Below are positions 1 through 7,558 of a DNA stretch of 39,190 bases, one piece after another. Source of the stretch: Actinocrinis sp046724665 (lineage in GTDB: Bacteria; Actinomycetota; Actinomycetes; Streptomycetales; Catenulisporaceae); contig JBKOWZ010000247.1 of the NCBI GenBank assembly GCA_046724665.1, positions 1 through 39,190 on the forward strand. The letters run 5' to 3'. Positions within the stretch are counted from its first letter, which is position 1; every line of letters starts with the position of its first letter. A program made the translations under genes and the position numbers. The notes under the pieces were generated by a model. It did not search any database and was not told the DNA's origin. It saw only the letters and a program-made list of their open reading frames with translations.

Positions 1-44
1 GAACCCGACAGAACCCTGTCGCTGAAGTTTTGTCGGGTTCTGTC
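1..44. repeat. Inverted/direct repeat built on GGGTTCTGTC
   Basis: GAACCCGACA (1-10) is exactly complementary to TGTCGGGTTC (31-40). The related arms GACAGAAC (7-14) and GTTCTGTC (37-44) also pair, so the unit GGGTTCTGTC occurs on both strands. It lies about 130 bases upstream of the excisionase-like gene in the mobile element. It could be a protein-binding site, a transfer or replication site, or the end of an upstream terminator. The left edge cuts it off, so the function is open. Confidence 0.5.
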
Positions 45-175
45 AGCGCGCGGCGGGCACCCCGCTCCAGCGCTTGACCCACAACTGAACACGCACCGTC
101 ACCGGCCCGCCGAGACCAGCTATGCCAGCGAGCCGGTCACGGGCGGCGCGGGCATGGCGGACAGGAGCTGAGCCC

Positions 176-361
176 ATGCCCCGCGACGAATTGCTGACCA
201 TCGCCGAAGCGTGCCGCGAGCTTCGGATCTCCCGCTCCACCTTCTACGACTGGCGCGCGAAGCGCCGCGCTCCGCGCTGCTTGAAGCTGCCCAACGGCGA
301 CCTGCGCATCCGACGCAGCGAGCTGATCCGATTCATGGAGTTCTGCGAGGAAGCTGCATGA
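176..361 (+). CDS. Excisionase-like helix-turn-helix protein (MerR/Xis type)
   Basis: A 61-residue protein of the small helix-turn-helix type that sits next to actinobacterial integrases and acts as excisionase or directionality factor. Residues about 5-30 (LLTIAEACRELRISRSTFYD) match the winged-HTH pattern of DNA-binding excisionase families. They are followed by WRAKRRAPRCLKLPNGDLRI, the typical wing, and a short acidic helix. The ATG at 176 is chosen because AGGAG (163-167) lies eight bases upstream. A longer in-frame start at 122 has no such site and adds a non-conserved Arg-rich stretch. The stop overlaps the integrase start as ATGA, so the two are probably translated together. The excisionase role is inferred from size, fold and position; a repressor is possible. 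Confidence 0.8.
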   Translation: MPRDELLTIAEACRELRISRSTFYDWRAKRRAPRCLKLPNGDLRIRRSELIRFMEFCEEAA

Positions 362-1794
362 TGGAAACCACCTACGACGTGAAGGTGCTCAAGGTCGAGA
401 AGCGCAAGAACGCGGCCGGAAAGGTCACCTCACTGCGCGTGCACTGGACCGTGGACGGCAAGCGATGGAGGGAGCCATTCTCCAACGCCGCGCAGGCAGA
501 CAGCTTTCGGGCCGACCTGATCGCGGCGGCCCGCCGGGGCGAGCCGTTCAACGTCAGCACCGGTCGGCCCGTCTCCCACACGCGCAAGGCGGCCGGACCG
601 ACCTGGTACACGCTCGCCCTGGCGTTCGTCGATGCCAAGTGGCCCTACGCGTCGCCCAACCATCGGCGCGGCATCTCCGAGAGCGTCACCGACGCGACCG
701 AGGCGCTGATGCTCGAAAGAGAGGGCAAGCCGGACCGGCACGTCATGCGCGAGGCCATGCGTTGGGCTACCAGCGTGCGTGCGCAGAAGCCCGATGAGCA
801 GCCGCCGCCGACACTGGCAGCGACGTTGCGATGGTTGGAGCGCAACACGGTCGCGATGACTGCGTTCGCCGAACAGGGCGAGGGTAGTGCGCTCGCCCGC
901 ACCGTGTTGGACCGCATCAGCCGCAAACAGGACGGGACCATCGCGGCAGCCAGTACGTCACTGCGCAAGCGTGCCGTACTCAACAACCTGATGGGCTACG
1001 CGATCGAGACCGACATCTTGACCGCCAACCCCTTCAAGGCCGTGAAATGGACCAAGCCGAAGGTCTCGGATGTGGTCGATGCGCGCACGGTCGTCAATGC
1101 CGAGCAGGCCGCGCGTTTGCTCGGCAAGGTGGCCAACCTCGGCGAGACCGGCGCACGACTCGAAGCCTTCTTCGGCTGCATGTACTACGCGGCGCTACGT
1201 CCTGAGGAAGCCATCGGGTTACAGGTCGCTGATCTGGTCAGCCTGCCGGAGAACAGCGAAGACGATGAGGAGGAATGGGGCGAGATGCTACTCAGCGAGG
1301 CCGAACCCGCGCCCGGGCGGCGCTGGACCGGCACCGGAACGGCCCGCGAGCGGCGCGAGCTCAAGCACCGGCCGATCGGCGCCACCCGGCCCGTACCGAT
1401 CCATCCTGACTTGGTCAGGCTGCTGCGCAAACACCTGGATAAGTACCCGAGCAGTTCGGGATACGTCTTCCGGGGAGTGCGCGGCGGCCGGATCGCGGAC
1501 AGTACGTACCTGCCGTACTTCAAGGAGGCACGAGCAGCGGCATTCACCGCTGCCGAAGCGGCGTCGCCGCTCGCGGAGACGCCGTACGCGCTACGGCACG
1601 CCGCCGTCTCCACCTGGCTGAACTCCGGTGTCGATCCGACGCAGGTCGCCGAGTGGGCCGGACACAGCGTCGCCGTGCTGCTCCGGATCTACGCCAAGTG
1701 CATCTCCGGTCACGACGCCGAGGCGAAGCGCCGCATCCTGGCCGCTACGAAGGTCGCCAAGAAGCCCGCGAACAGGTCGAAAAAAGCCGCTTGA
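358..1794 (+). CDS. int: Tyrosine recombinase / site-specific integrase
   Basis: A 478-residue phage/ICE-type integrase that would recombine the element's attP with the tRNA-Tyr attB just downstream. The N-terminal part (about 1-80) looks like an arm-binding AP2-like domain, followed by a SAM-like core-binding domain (about 150-240) and the catalytic domain (about 250-460). Catalytic residues seen are Arg281 (ALRPEEA), Arg413 in YALRH, His436 (AGHS) and the nucleophile Tyr445 (RIYAKC). The usual first His of the HxxR box is Tyr410, a change I recall as common in actinobacterial integrases. Start is ATG 358, overlapping the excisionase stop; ATG 361 is equally possible. A longer in-frame opening to 211 would run through the excisionase gene and is rejected. 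The C-terminus is Lys/Arg-rich. Confidence 0.95.
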   Translation: MMETTYDVKVLKVEKRKNAAGKVTSLRVHWTVDGKRWREPFSNAAQADSFRADLIAAARRGEPFNVSTGRPVSHTRKAAGPTWYTLALAFVDAKWPYASPNHRRGISESVTDATEALMLEREGKPDRHVMREAMRWATSVRAQKPDEQPPPTLAATLRWLERNTVAMTAFAEQGEGSALARTVLDRISRKQDGTIAAASTSLRKRAVLNNLMGYAIETDILTANPFKAVKWTKPKVSDVVDARTVVNAEQAARLLGKVANLGETGARLEAFFGCMYYAALRPEEAIGLQVADLVSLPENSEDDEEEWGEMLLSEAEPAPGRRWTGTGTARERRELKHRPIGATRPVPIHPDLVRLLRKHLDKYPSSSGYVFRGVRGGRIADSTYLPYFKEARAAAFTAAEAASPLAETPYALRHAAVSTWLNSGVDPTQVAEWAGHSVAVLLRIYAKCISGHDAEAKRRILAATKVAKKPANRSKKAA

Positions 1795-1837
1795 TCGTGG
1801 GACGGTATTGGGACCGGATACCCGCAAACCCCCGGTG

Positions 1838-1857
1838 ACAGCCGGACACAGCCGGAC
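1838..1857. repeat. Tandem 10-bp direct repeat, possible integrase arm site
   Basis: ACAGCCGGAC occurs twice back to back (1838-1847 and 1848-1857), and a third partial copy starts at 1858. It lies between the integrase stop and the tRNA-Tyr 3' end. That is where arm-type binding sites are found in attP-derived DNA of tyrosine recombinases. The role is inferred from position. Confidence 0.45.
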
Positions 1858-1863
1858 AGCACG

Positions 1864-1906
1864 AAACAGACCCCTACCAGCTTTCGGGCTGGTCAGGGGC
1901 CTGTTT
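1864..1906. terminator. Long hairpin between int and tRNA-Tyr
   Basis: AAACAG (1864-1869) pairs with CTGTTT (1901-1906), CCCCT (1871-1875) with AGGGG (1895-1899) and ACCAGC (1876-1881) with GCTGGT (1888-1893). A TTTCGG loop closes the stem, with one mismatch and one bulged base. Seventeen pairs make it a strong stem in either direction. On the minus strand it would end the tRNA transcript; on the plus strand it would end the integrase transcript. There is no long T-run on either side. Confidence 0.7.
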
Positions 1907-1913
1907 GTGCTTG

Positions 1914-1997
1914 TGGTGGCAGGTCCAGGATTCGAACCTGGGTAGCTTTCGCGACGGATTTACAGTCCGCTCCCATTGGCCGCTCGGGCAACCTGCC
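1914..1997 (-). tRNA. tRNA-Tyr: tRNA-Tyr (anticodon GTA), integration target
   Basis: Read on the minus strand, the gene starts GGCAGGT at 1997 and ends ACCTGCC-A-CCA at 1914, so the CCA end is encoded. The anticodon stem GCGGA/TCCGT encloses the loop CTGTAAA, with GTA at 1963-1961. A long variable arm (class II, as in bacterial tRNA-Tyr) precedes the T-arm CCAGG-TTCGAAT-CCTGG. The acceptor stem pairs fully, so the gene looks functional despite being the boundary of the mobile element. The 3' half from about 1914 to 1945 is the probable att core. The Streptomyces element SLP1 is known to use a tRNA-Tyr gene as attB. Confidence 0.97.
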
Positions 1998-2004
1998 TGG
2001 TGGT

Positions 2005-2022
2005 TCGCTCTCTGGAGAGCGA
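2005..2022. other. Small perfect inverted repeat upstream of tRNA-Tyr
   Basis: TCGCTCTC (2005-2012) and GAGAGCGA (2015-2022) are exact complements two bases apart, lying between the SDR stop and the tRNA 5' end. A realistic fold uses about six pairs. It could lie in the tRNA leader or end the SDR operon transcript, but no T-run follows it on the minus strand. Confidence 0.4.
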
Positions 2023-2038
2023 CCTCCGAAAGGATAGC

Positions 2039-2968
2039 TCATGCCGGGGGGTGGTTCGCCACTTGGTTCGGGCGGGCGGGGGACGCTGCCGCGCCGCCTG
2101 GGCCTAGGGGGCGTTGGCGCAGGTGGGAGGTCTCGCGCAGGCGTGGGGCGAGGCGGGCTACCTCCTTCGGGCCGCGGGTGGCGATGACGAGGGGGACGGC
2201 GGCTCGCGGAAGCCACTGGAACGTGCGGACCCACGGCTGGCCGTAGATGTGCGCCTTGCGGCGGGCGATGCCCGTGGTGAGGCGCGCGACGGCCGGGGCC
2301 AGGGGGCCGGTGCGGTTCGCGGGCCACGGGAGGCGGGCGCGCATTTCGCGCAGTACCGGGTCCTCGTCAGCGGCCCGGACCATGTCGGTGTCGGTCCAGG
2401 AGAGGTACGCCACGCCCACGCCGACACCCTGGTGGGCCACTTCGCCGCGCAGCGAGTGGGCGAACGCCTCGACGCCCGACTTGCTGGCGCAGTAGGCGGC
2501 CATCAGCGGCGCGGGAGCCATCGCCGCGAGGGACGCGATGTGCAGCAGATAGCCGCGCGACTCGACGAGGGCGGGCAGGAACGCACGGGCCGTGGTGATC
2601 GAGCCGAGGAGGTTGACCTCGATCACCCGATCGAACGCTTCGGGGTCGGCGTCCGCGGTGGGGCCGCCGAGCGCGATGCCCGCGTTGGCGATGACGATGT
2701 CGATGCGGCCGAAGCGGGCGGCGATTTGGTCGGCGACGTCGTGCATGCGGGGGCGGTCGGTGACGTCGGCGTGCCAGGTGGGAGTGGGGAGGGACGAGTG
2801 GGAATGGGCGCGGTCGCAGGCGGCGGCGGTTTGGGCTAGTTCATCCTGTTCTAGGCCGACGAGTGCGAGCCGGGCGCCGCGTTCGGCGAGGCTGACGGCT
2901 AGCGCGGCACCGAGGCCGCGGGCGGCGCCGGTGATGACGACGGTTTTGTCGGCGAGAGGAGTGGTCAC
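2039..2968 (-). CDS. Short-chain dehydrogenase/reductase (classical SDR)
   Basis: A 309-residue classical SDR that would oxidise an alcohol or reduce a ketone with NAD(P). The cofactor motif TGAARGLG is at 13-20, NAG at 95-97, and the catalytic set is Ser146, Tyr159 and Lys163 in AYCASK. The C-terminus is about 50 residues longer than a minimal SDR, Pro/Arg-rich and probably disordered. Start is GTG 2968, with AGGTGA six bases upstream. It is the last gene of the leftward run TetR - flavin monooxygenase - hydrolase - SDR, 64 bases after the hydrolase stop. The family set resembles mycobacterial mymA-lipR-sadH, where the SDR is called SadH; the substrate cannot be read from sequence. Confidence 0.9.
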   Translation of the reverse strand: MTTPLADKTVVITGAARGLGAALAVSLAERGARLALVGLEQDELAQTAAACDRAHSHSSLPTPTWHADVTDRPRMHDVADQIAARFGRIDIVIANAGIALGGPTADADPEAFDRVIEVNLLGSITTARAFLPALVESRGYLLHIASLAAMAPAPLMAAYCASKSGVEAFAHSLRGEVAHQGVGVGVAYLSWTDTDMVRAADEDPVLREMRARLPWPANRTGPLAPAVARLTTGIARRKAHIYGQPWVRTFQWLPRAAVPLVIATRGPKEVARLAPRLRETSHLRQRPLGPGGAAASPARPNQVANHPPA

Positions 2969-3032
2969 TGCGTCACCTGGTTCATGGGGGCATCGTCTTG
3001 GTTGCGGGCTTGCGGGCTTGCGGGGTCACGGG

Positions 3033-3923
3033 TCACGTGGCGGGGAGTTCGGTGAGCTTGCGGGTCAGGCTGGCGACGACTTCGGGCGCTTCGAGGGGCG
3101 TCATGTGGCCGATGCCGGGCAGCTCGGTCAAGCCTTCGCAGCGCGGCAGGCTCTCGACGATCTGGTGCGCGTGGACCGGCGGGGTGAGCCGATCGGCGGT
3201 GCCCACGAGTACGTGGGTCGGGACGTCGAGGCAGCGGACTGCGTCGGCGAGTTCCAGGCGGTGCAGGACGCGTCCCCACGCTGCGCGCTCGCGGCGGGCG
3301 CAGGCTTGGATTATGGACGCGTTGTACGCGGCCAGTTGCTTCGAGGCCTGCGGGCCGAGGGTGCTGTATTTGAGCATGCTGCGACTGAGCGGCGTCACGG
3401 GGCCGAGCGGAAGTCTCGACGTCAGCGTCTGGTGCGTGGCTCGCGTGCGCAACCTCGATGCGCGCTGGGCGAACGGGAAGATGCGGGCCGTCGCGGTGAG
3501 GTCGGTGAAGCCCGTGGACGCGAGCAGGGCGGCGCGCGTGCGGTTGACGGTGGACTGCCGCAGCGCGGAAGCCATGACGGTCATTCCTCCCATGCTGTGG
3601 CCGACGAGAACCGCCGTTTCGCCGGCCGGGAGTGTGGCGTCGAGGACCGTGGTCAGGTCGTCTACGAGGTCTTGCACACTGTGCTGGCCCTGGCCGGGGG
3701 AGTCGCTGGCGCCGTGGCCGCGCAGGTCGTAGGCGACGACGCGCAGGTCGTGCCGTAGTTCGTCGATGACCGGGGCCCAGAACGGAATCGAGCACGTCCA
3801 GCCGTGTACGAGGACGACGGTCGGCGCATCGTCGGGGCCGTGGATCTCGACGTTGAGGTGGACGCCGCCGACGGAGCGGGGACGCAGGCGGGTGCGCGGC
3901 TCGGGGGCTACGAAGAGGCTCAT
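3033..3923 (-). CDS. Alpha/beta hydrolase (esterase-like)
   Basis: A 296-residue alpha/beta-hydrolase-fold enzyme. Features seen are the oxyanion-hole motif HGW at 40-42, the nucleophile elbow GHSMGG with Ser110, the acid Asp244 in GTADRLTP and His273 in GIGHM, so the triad is complete. There is no signal peptide, which suggests a cytoplasmic enzyme. Its ATG overlaps the stop of the upstream flavin monooxygenase as ATGA, implying coupled translation. A Baeyer-Villiger-like monooxygenase paired with an esterase is a familiar route: ketone to ester, then ester to acid and alcohol. The true substrate is not known. Confidence 0.92.
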   Translation of the reverse strand: MSLFVAPEPRTRLRPRSVGGVHLNVEIHGPDDAPTVVLVHGWTCSIPFWAPVIDELRHDLRVVAYDLRGHGASDSPGQGQHSVQDLVDDLTTVLDATLPAGETAVLVGHSMGGMTVMASALRQSTVNRTRAALLASTGFTDLTATARIFPFAQRASRLRTRATHQTLTSRLPLGPVTPLSRSMLKYSTLGPQASKQLAAYNASIIQACARRERAAWGRVLHRLELADAVRCLDVPTHVLVGTADRLTPPVHAHQIVESLPRCEGLTELPGIGHMTPLEAPEVVASLTRKLTELPAT

Positions 3924-5770
3924 TGCGCGTTCGCTCCCGCGGGGATCGGGATGAGGTGGTATTCGTCCACGTCAACGCTGCGGGTGGCGCGCCGGAGGCT
4001 GATGGTCGAGCCGGGCCACAGCGAGTGGTTGCGGCCTGCCGCGTTGAGGTACCAGCTGACGCAGCCGCCGGTGCTCCACACGGTCGGCGCCATCCGCCGC
4101 TCGATGTCGTCGCACCACCGCTGCTGGGCTTCGGGGCGAGGATCGAGTGCTGCGACGCCGAGGTGATCAAGAGTCTTGACGTAGTCGATGATGTAGCGCA
4201 GCTGCGACTCGATGACGTGCACCATCGAGTTGTGGCCGAGCCCTGTGTTGGGCCCGATCACCAGGCAGAGGTTGGGGAATCCGGCCACGGTCGTGCCGCG
4301 CAGGGCACGCATGTCGCCCTGCCAGGATTCGCCCAGCGACGTCCCGCCAGCGCCGAATACGAAGTCTGCGATCGGCGTGTCGGCGATGTGGAAGCCGGTG
4401 GCCAGGATGATCACGTCGGCCTCGACGGTCGTCCCGTCCTGCGCGATGAGGGTACTGCCGTCGATCTTGGCCAGGCCGGACGAGACGACGTCCACGTTCG
4501 GCCTGGCGAGCGTCGGATAGTAGTCGTTGGACAGCAGGATCCGCTTGCAGCCCATGGTGTACGTAGGGGTCAGCTTCGCGCGCAGTTCGGGGTCTGCGAT
4601 GGACTTGCGGAGGTTGCGCAGGGCCACGCGCTGCACCGACTTGAGCACCGCGGGGCGCTTGACGAACGCGCCGACGGTGGACTCGCGCGCCGCGTAGATG
4701 CCGAGGCGTGCGAGTTTCTGCGCCGGCGGCACGCGGCGGTAGAGCCAGCGCTCGGCGGCGGTGATGCGACGGTCACGGCGCGGCAGGACCCACGCGGGTG
4801 TGCGCTGGAAGAGCGTCAGCCGCGAGACGAGTGGCTGGATCTCGGGCACGAGCTGGATCGCCGACGCGCCGGTTCCGATCACGGCGACGCGTTTGCCGGT
4901 CAGGTCGCAGTCGTGGTTCCAGCGCGCCGAGTGGAAGACCTCGCCGGGGAACGCGTCGAGGCCAGGGACGTCCGGAAGTGAGGGCTCTGCGAGCGGACCG
5001 GCCGCGCTGATCACGATGTCCGCGGTCAGGTCGCCGCGCGAGGTGCGCAGGCTCCAGCGGGAGCGTTCGTCGTCCCAGCGCGCCTCGGTGACCTCTGTGT
5101 CGAAGCGGAGGTACCGGCGCAGCGCGTAGCGGTCGGCGACATCTTCCAGGTAGGCGCGGATCTCGGGCTGTCGCGAGAAACTGCGCGACCACCGCGGATT
5201 CGGCGCGAAGGAGAACGAGTAAAGGTGCGACGGTACGTCGCAGGCGCAGCCGGGGTACGTGTTGTCCCGCCACGTGCCGCCGACCGACGACGCGCGCTCG
5301 AAGATGACGAAGTCGTCGATTCCGTTCTGCCGTAAGCGGATCGCGGCGCCGAGCCCGCCGAATCCGGACCCGATGACGGCGATGCGGGTATGTGACGGGA
5401 TGAAAGGGGCGCGCGCCGTCTCGTCGATTGGCGAGGCGGATGCGGACGTGCCGGATGAGAACGCGCTCGGGAACGGGGGCGTGGACGTGCCGGTGATTCG
5501 GAAGCGGTTCCACGGGTCCGGTTCGGCGATCTCGCAGGGCGCTGATCCGTGCGGCGTGGTGATGGTCGCGCCGGCCCGACCGGAGGCGAGTGCGGCGGTT
5601 AGATCGTCGTGGGCTGCGATGCGGCCGTACCAGTGATAGCGGCCGTCGATCGGCTCGAAATAGCCGCGCAGCTCGACCTGAACGCGGTACGACGGAGCTG
5701 CGGGGTGCGGAGCGGACAAGGACAGCGTCGCGGGACCCGAGTAGCCGTCTTCGTCGGTGACGTCAGCCAT
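3920..5770 (-). CDS. Flavin-containing (Baeyer-Villiger type) monooxygenase with N-terminal DUF4873 domain
   Basis: A 616-residue FAD/NADPH-dependent monooxygenase. Residues about 8-95 (GPATLSLSAPH...YHWYGRIAAHDD) look like the DUF4873 domain that actinobacteria fuse to such enzymes. The FAD motif GSGFGG is at 134-139, the Baeyer-Villiger fingerprint FPGEVFHSARWN at 274-285, and the NADPH-site motif GTGASA at 299-304. ATGFH near residue 460 is another family hallmark. Start is ATG 5770, with AGGAGG four bases upstream. It is the first catabolic gene after the TetR regulator, 37 bases away, and overlaps the hydrolase. Family knowledge supports oxygenation of ketones, aldehydes or fatty chains; mycobacterial MymA is a relative in a similar operon. 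Confidence 0.93.
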   Translation of the reverse strand: MADVTDEDGYSGPATLSLSAPHPAAPSYRVQVELRGYFEPIDGRYHWYGRIAAHDDLTAALASGRAGATITTPHGSAPCEIAEPDPWNRFRITGTSTPPFPSAFSSGTSASASPIDETARAPFIPSHTRIAVIGSGFGGLGAAIRLRQNGIDDFVIFERASSVGGTWRDNTYPGCACDVPSHLYSFSFAPNPRWSRSFSRQPEIRAYLEDVADRYALRRYLRFDTEVTEARWDDERSRWSLRTSRGDLTADIVISAAGPLAEPSLPDVPGLDAFPGEVFHSARWNHDCDLTGKRVAVIGTGASAIQLVPEIQPLVSRLTLFQRTPAWVLPRRDRRITAAERWLYRRVPPAQKLARLGIYAARESTVGAFVKRPAVLKSVQRVALRNLRKSIADPELRAKLTPTYTMGCKRILLSNDYYPTLARPNVDVVSSGLAKIDGSTLIAQDGTTVEADVIILATGFHIADTPIADFVFGAGGTSLGESWQGDMRALRGTTVAGFPNLCLVIGPNTGLGHNSMVHVIESQLRYIIDYVKTLDHLGVAALDPRPEAQQRWCDDIERRMAPTVWSTGGCVSWYLNAAGRNHSLWPGSTISLRRATRSVDVDEYHLIPIPAGANAQ

Positions 5771-5807
5771 CGAACCTCCTCGGAGCAGATGAGTTACCGC
5801 GATCGGC

Positions 5808-6551
5808 TCACCGCGATGCGGCGGACTTGGTGCGTAGGGAGAGCTTGGGGCGTGCGGTCGGCAGCGGAAGGTCCGGATCGATGACGACCCCTGCGTCGCG
5901 CAGCACGCCCGACAGCGCGGCCCAGACCAGCTGCGTGACGTAATCGACCACGTGCACGCGGCTCATCGAGCGGCGTTGCAGCCACCATTCGCCGGCGCTC
6001 TGCACGAGGCCGGTGACGCCGTACGCCCACGGTTCCGCGGCGCCGGAGTCGAGGCCGAGGACACGCAGATAGTCGCCTATCACGACGGTGAGCTGGCCGG
6101 CGATGAACTCCTTGTCGTGCTGGACCGGATCGACGCCGTCAACGGTCTCGGGCGTGCGGCGGGCGAGCAGCCAGTAAAGGTTCGGATTCTCGTCGATCAC
6201 CGCGAAGTACGCCCCGACCGCGTCGCGGGTGCGCGCGAGCGCGGGGCCGTCCGAGTTGATCGCGGGCAGCAGACGGTCGAACAGCAGCTGCGTGCCGCGC
6301 TCGCCGAGCGCCTGGACGAGCGCCGCCTTGTCGCTGAAATATCGGTAAAGCACAGGTTTCGTGACGCCCGCCTCGGCGGCGACCGCGTCCATGGGCAGAT
6401 CAGGCCCCTGCGTTTCGAGCACGCGCAGCGCCGCATCAACGAACTCGGCGCGACGGGCCGCACGGTGCGCCGTCCACCGGTCCTTGCGCGCGTCGCCGAC
6501 GGCGGGCGCCGCGGGCACCGTGCCCGATCCGGCCTTGACAGGTCCGCTCAT
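5808..6551 (-). CDS. TetR family transcriptional regulator
   Basis: A 247-residue TetR-type repressor. The HTH lies near residues 50-80 (MDAVAAEAGVTKPVLYRYFS), after an Ala/Pro-rich arm of about 25 residues. The C-terminal ligand domain is helical and ends in a basic tail. The ATG at 6551 is preferred: TTGAAG (6586-6581) and TAGCGT (6564-6559) form a promoter 16 bases apart on the minus strand, ending seven bases before this ATG, so the mRNA may be leaderless. A GTG at 6560 would add three residues and neither start has a ribosome site. The perfect palindrome at 6568-6584 lies in that promoter spacer, arguing for autorepression and for control of the divergent di-iron oxygenase. Confidence 0.93.
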   Translation of the reverse strand: MSGPVKAGSGTVPAAPAVGDARKDRWTAHRAARRAEFVDAALRVLETQGPDLPMDAVAAEAGVTKPVLYRYFSDKAALVQALGERGTQLLFDRLLPAINSDGPALARTRDAVGAYFAVIDENPNLYWLLARRTPETVDGVDPVQHDKEFIAGQLTVVIGDYLRVLGLDSGAAEPWAYGVTGLVQSAGEWWLQRRSMSRVHVVDYVTQLVWAALSGVLRDAGVVIDPDLPLPTARPKLSLRTKSAASR

Positions 6552-6558
6552 AGTGAGC

Positions 6559-6586
6559 ACGCTACCAGAAGTAACTGTTACTTCAA
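6559..6586 (-). promoter_or_regulatory. Predicted TetR promoter for a leaderless transcript
   Basis: On the minus strand TTGAAG (6586-6581), a 16-base spacer and TAGCGT (6564-6559) fit the actinobacterial housekeeping pattern TTGAnn/TAnnnT. Transcription would start at or beside the A of the ATG at 6551. Inference from sequence only. Confidence 0.5.
6568..6584. promoter_or_regulatory. Predicted TetR operator, 17-bp perfect palindrome
   Basis: GAAGTAAC-T-GTTACTTC is an exact 8-bp inverted repeat around one base, between the divergent tetR-type and di-iron oxygenase genes. Length, symmetry and location are those of TetR-family operators. It covers the spacer of the predicted tetR promoter and sits just upstream of a TATCTT (6591-6596) that could be the -10 of the rightward gene, so one dimer or dimer pair could repress both directions. 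Confidence 0.75.
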
Positions 6587-6631
6587 GTCATATCTTCGAC
6601 GGATCGACGCGCGGAAGGTGAGGAGGCTGCG

Positions 6632-7558
6632 ATGACTGGGAAGGCGACGCAGGCGGGAGCGGCGCTTCAGCAGCGGGCGGCGCGGCGCGAGCAGACCGCC
6701 GACCGGCTGCTGCGCTCGACCGCGGCCCGTTCGTACGACCCCGAGATCGAGATCGACTGGTCCGTGCCGCCGGTGCCCGGACTGGCATACGTGCTCGAAG
6801 AGCGCTGCTCGCTCTACGGCACCGCGCTGTGGCGCTCGCTCAGCCCCGAGCAGCGGATCGAGCTCGGCCGGCACGAGGCGGCTAGCGTCGCCTCGGTCGG
6901 CATCTGGTTCGAGGTCCAGCTCATGAGGATGCTGACGAAGCTCGCCTACGAGGGCGACGCGACCACGCGGCACGTGCAGTACGCGTTCACCGAGATCGCC
7001 GACGAGTGCCGGCACTCGACCATGTTCGCCCGGATGATCGAGTGGATGGGCGCGCCCGCGTACGGACCGCCGCGCAGCGTGCACCTGCGTGGCAGGGTGC
7101 TGCCGCAGATCGCGCGCGGCCCGGCGATGTGGGGCGCGATACTGATCGGCGAAGAGGTCGTCGATCGGTTCCAGCGGGAGATGGTCGGCGACGAGCGTGT
7201 CCAACCACTGATGCGCATGGTGAACCGGATCCACATCGTGGAGGAGGCGCGGCACGTCAGCTTCGCGCGCGCCGAATTGCGGCGCACCGCCGAGGCCACG
7301 CCGCGATGGGAATTGCCCTGCCACCGGGCGATGCTGGCGTACGTCGCGTACATTGTCTGCCGCAGCCTCATCAACCCTCGTGTTTACGCCGCGGTCGGGC
7401 TCGACCCGCGCGAGGCGCGAAGGGCCGCGCTGGGCAATCCGTACTACCGCGACACCATCCGCTTCGGCGGCGAGAAGATCATGCCGTTCCTGGCCGAGGC
7501 CGGACTGGTAGGCGCGCCGGGGATGCGGCTCTGGCGTCAGTCATTCCTCATCGCATAA
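6632..7558 (+). CDS. AurF-like di-iron oxygenase
   Basis: A 308-residue protein of the p-aminobenzoate N-oxygenase (AurF) di-iron family. Two ExxH ligand motifs are clear: Glu125-His128 in ADECRH and Glu205-His208 in EEARH. Further acidic residues fall in helices as expected for a ferritin-like four-helix core (ELGRHEAAS near 75 and GEEVVDRFQRE near 175). Start is ATG 6632, with AGGAGG at 6621-6626. It is divergent from the TetR gene and shares its palindromic operator, so it is probably co-controlled with the monooxygenase operon. AurF itself oxidises an aryl amine, but many genomic relatives lie in lipid loci with unknown substrates. No biosynthetic cluster surrounds this one. Confidence 0.88.
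   Translation: MTGKATQAGAALQQRAARREQTADRLLRSTAARSYDPEIEIDWSVPPVPGLAYVLEERCSLYGTALWRSLSPEQRIELGRHEAASVASVGIWFEVQLMRMLTKLAYEGDATTRHVQYAFTEIADECRHSTMFARMIEWMGAPAYGPPRSVHLRGRVLPQIARGPAMWGAILIGEEVVDRFQREMVGDERVQPLMRMVNRIHIVEEARHVSFARAELRRTAEATPRWELPCHRAMLAYVAYIVCRSLINPRVYAAVGLDPREARRAALGNPYYRDTIRFGGEKIMPFLAEAGLVGAPGMRLWRQSFLIA

Noticed and set aside
74..102. TTGACC at 74-79 as the -35 of an xis-int promoter
   Set aside because: No TAnnnT element lies at a fitting distance downstream.
211..357. Upstream extension of the integrase frame
   Set aside because: It lies over the excisionase-like gene in another frame; the start at 358 overlaps that gene's stop as ATGA.
6632..7558. AurF-like gene as the core of an antibiotic biosynthesis cluster
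   Set aside because: No polyketide, peptide or terpene biosynthesis genes are nearby; the neighbours are general oxidation enzymes and a TetR regulator.
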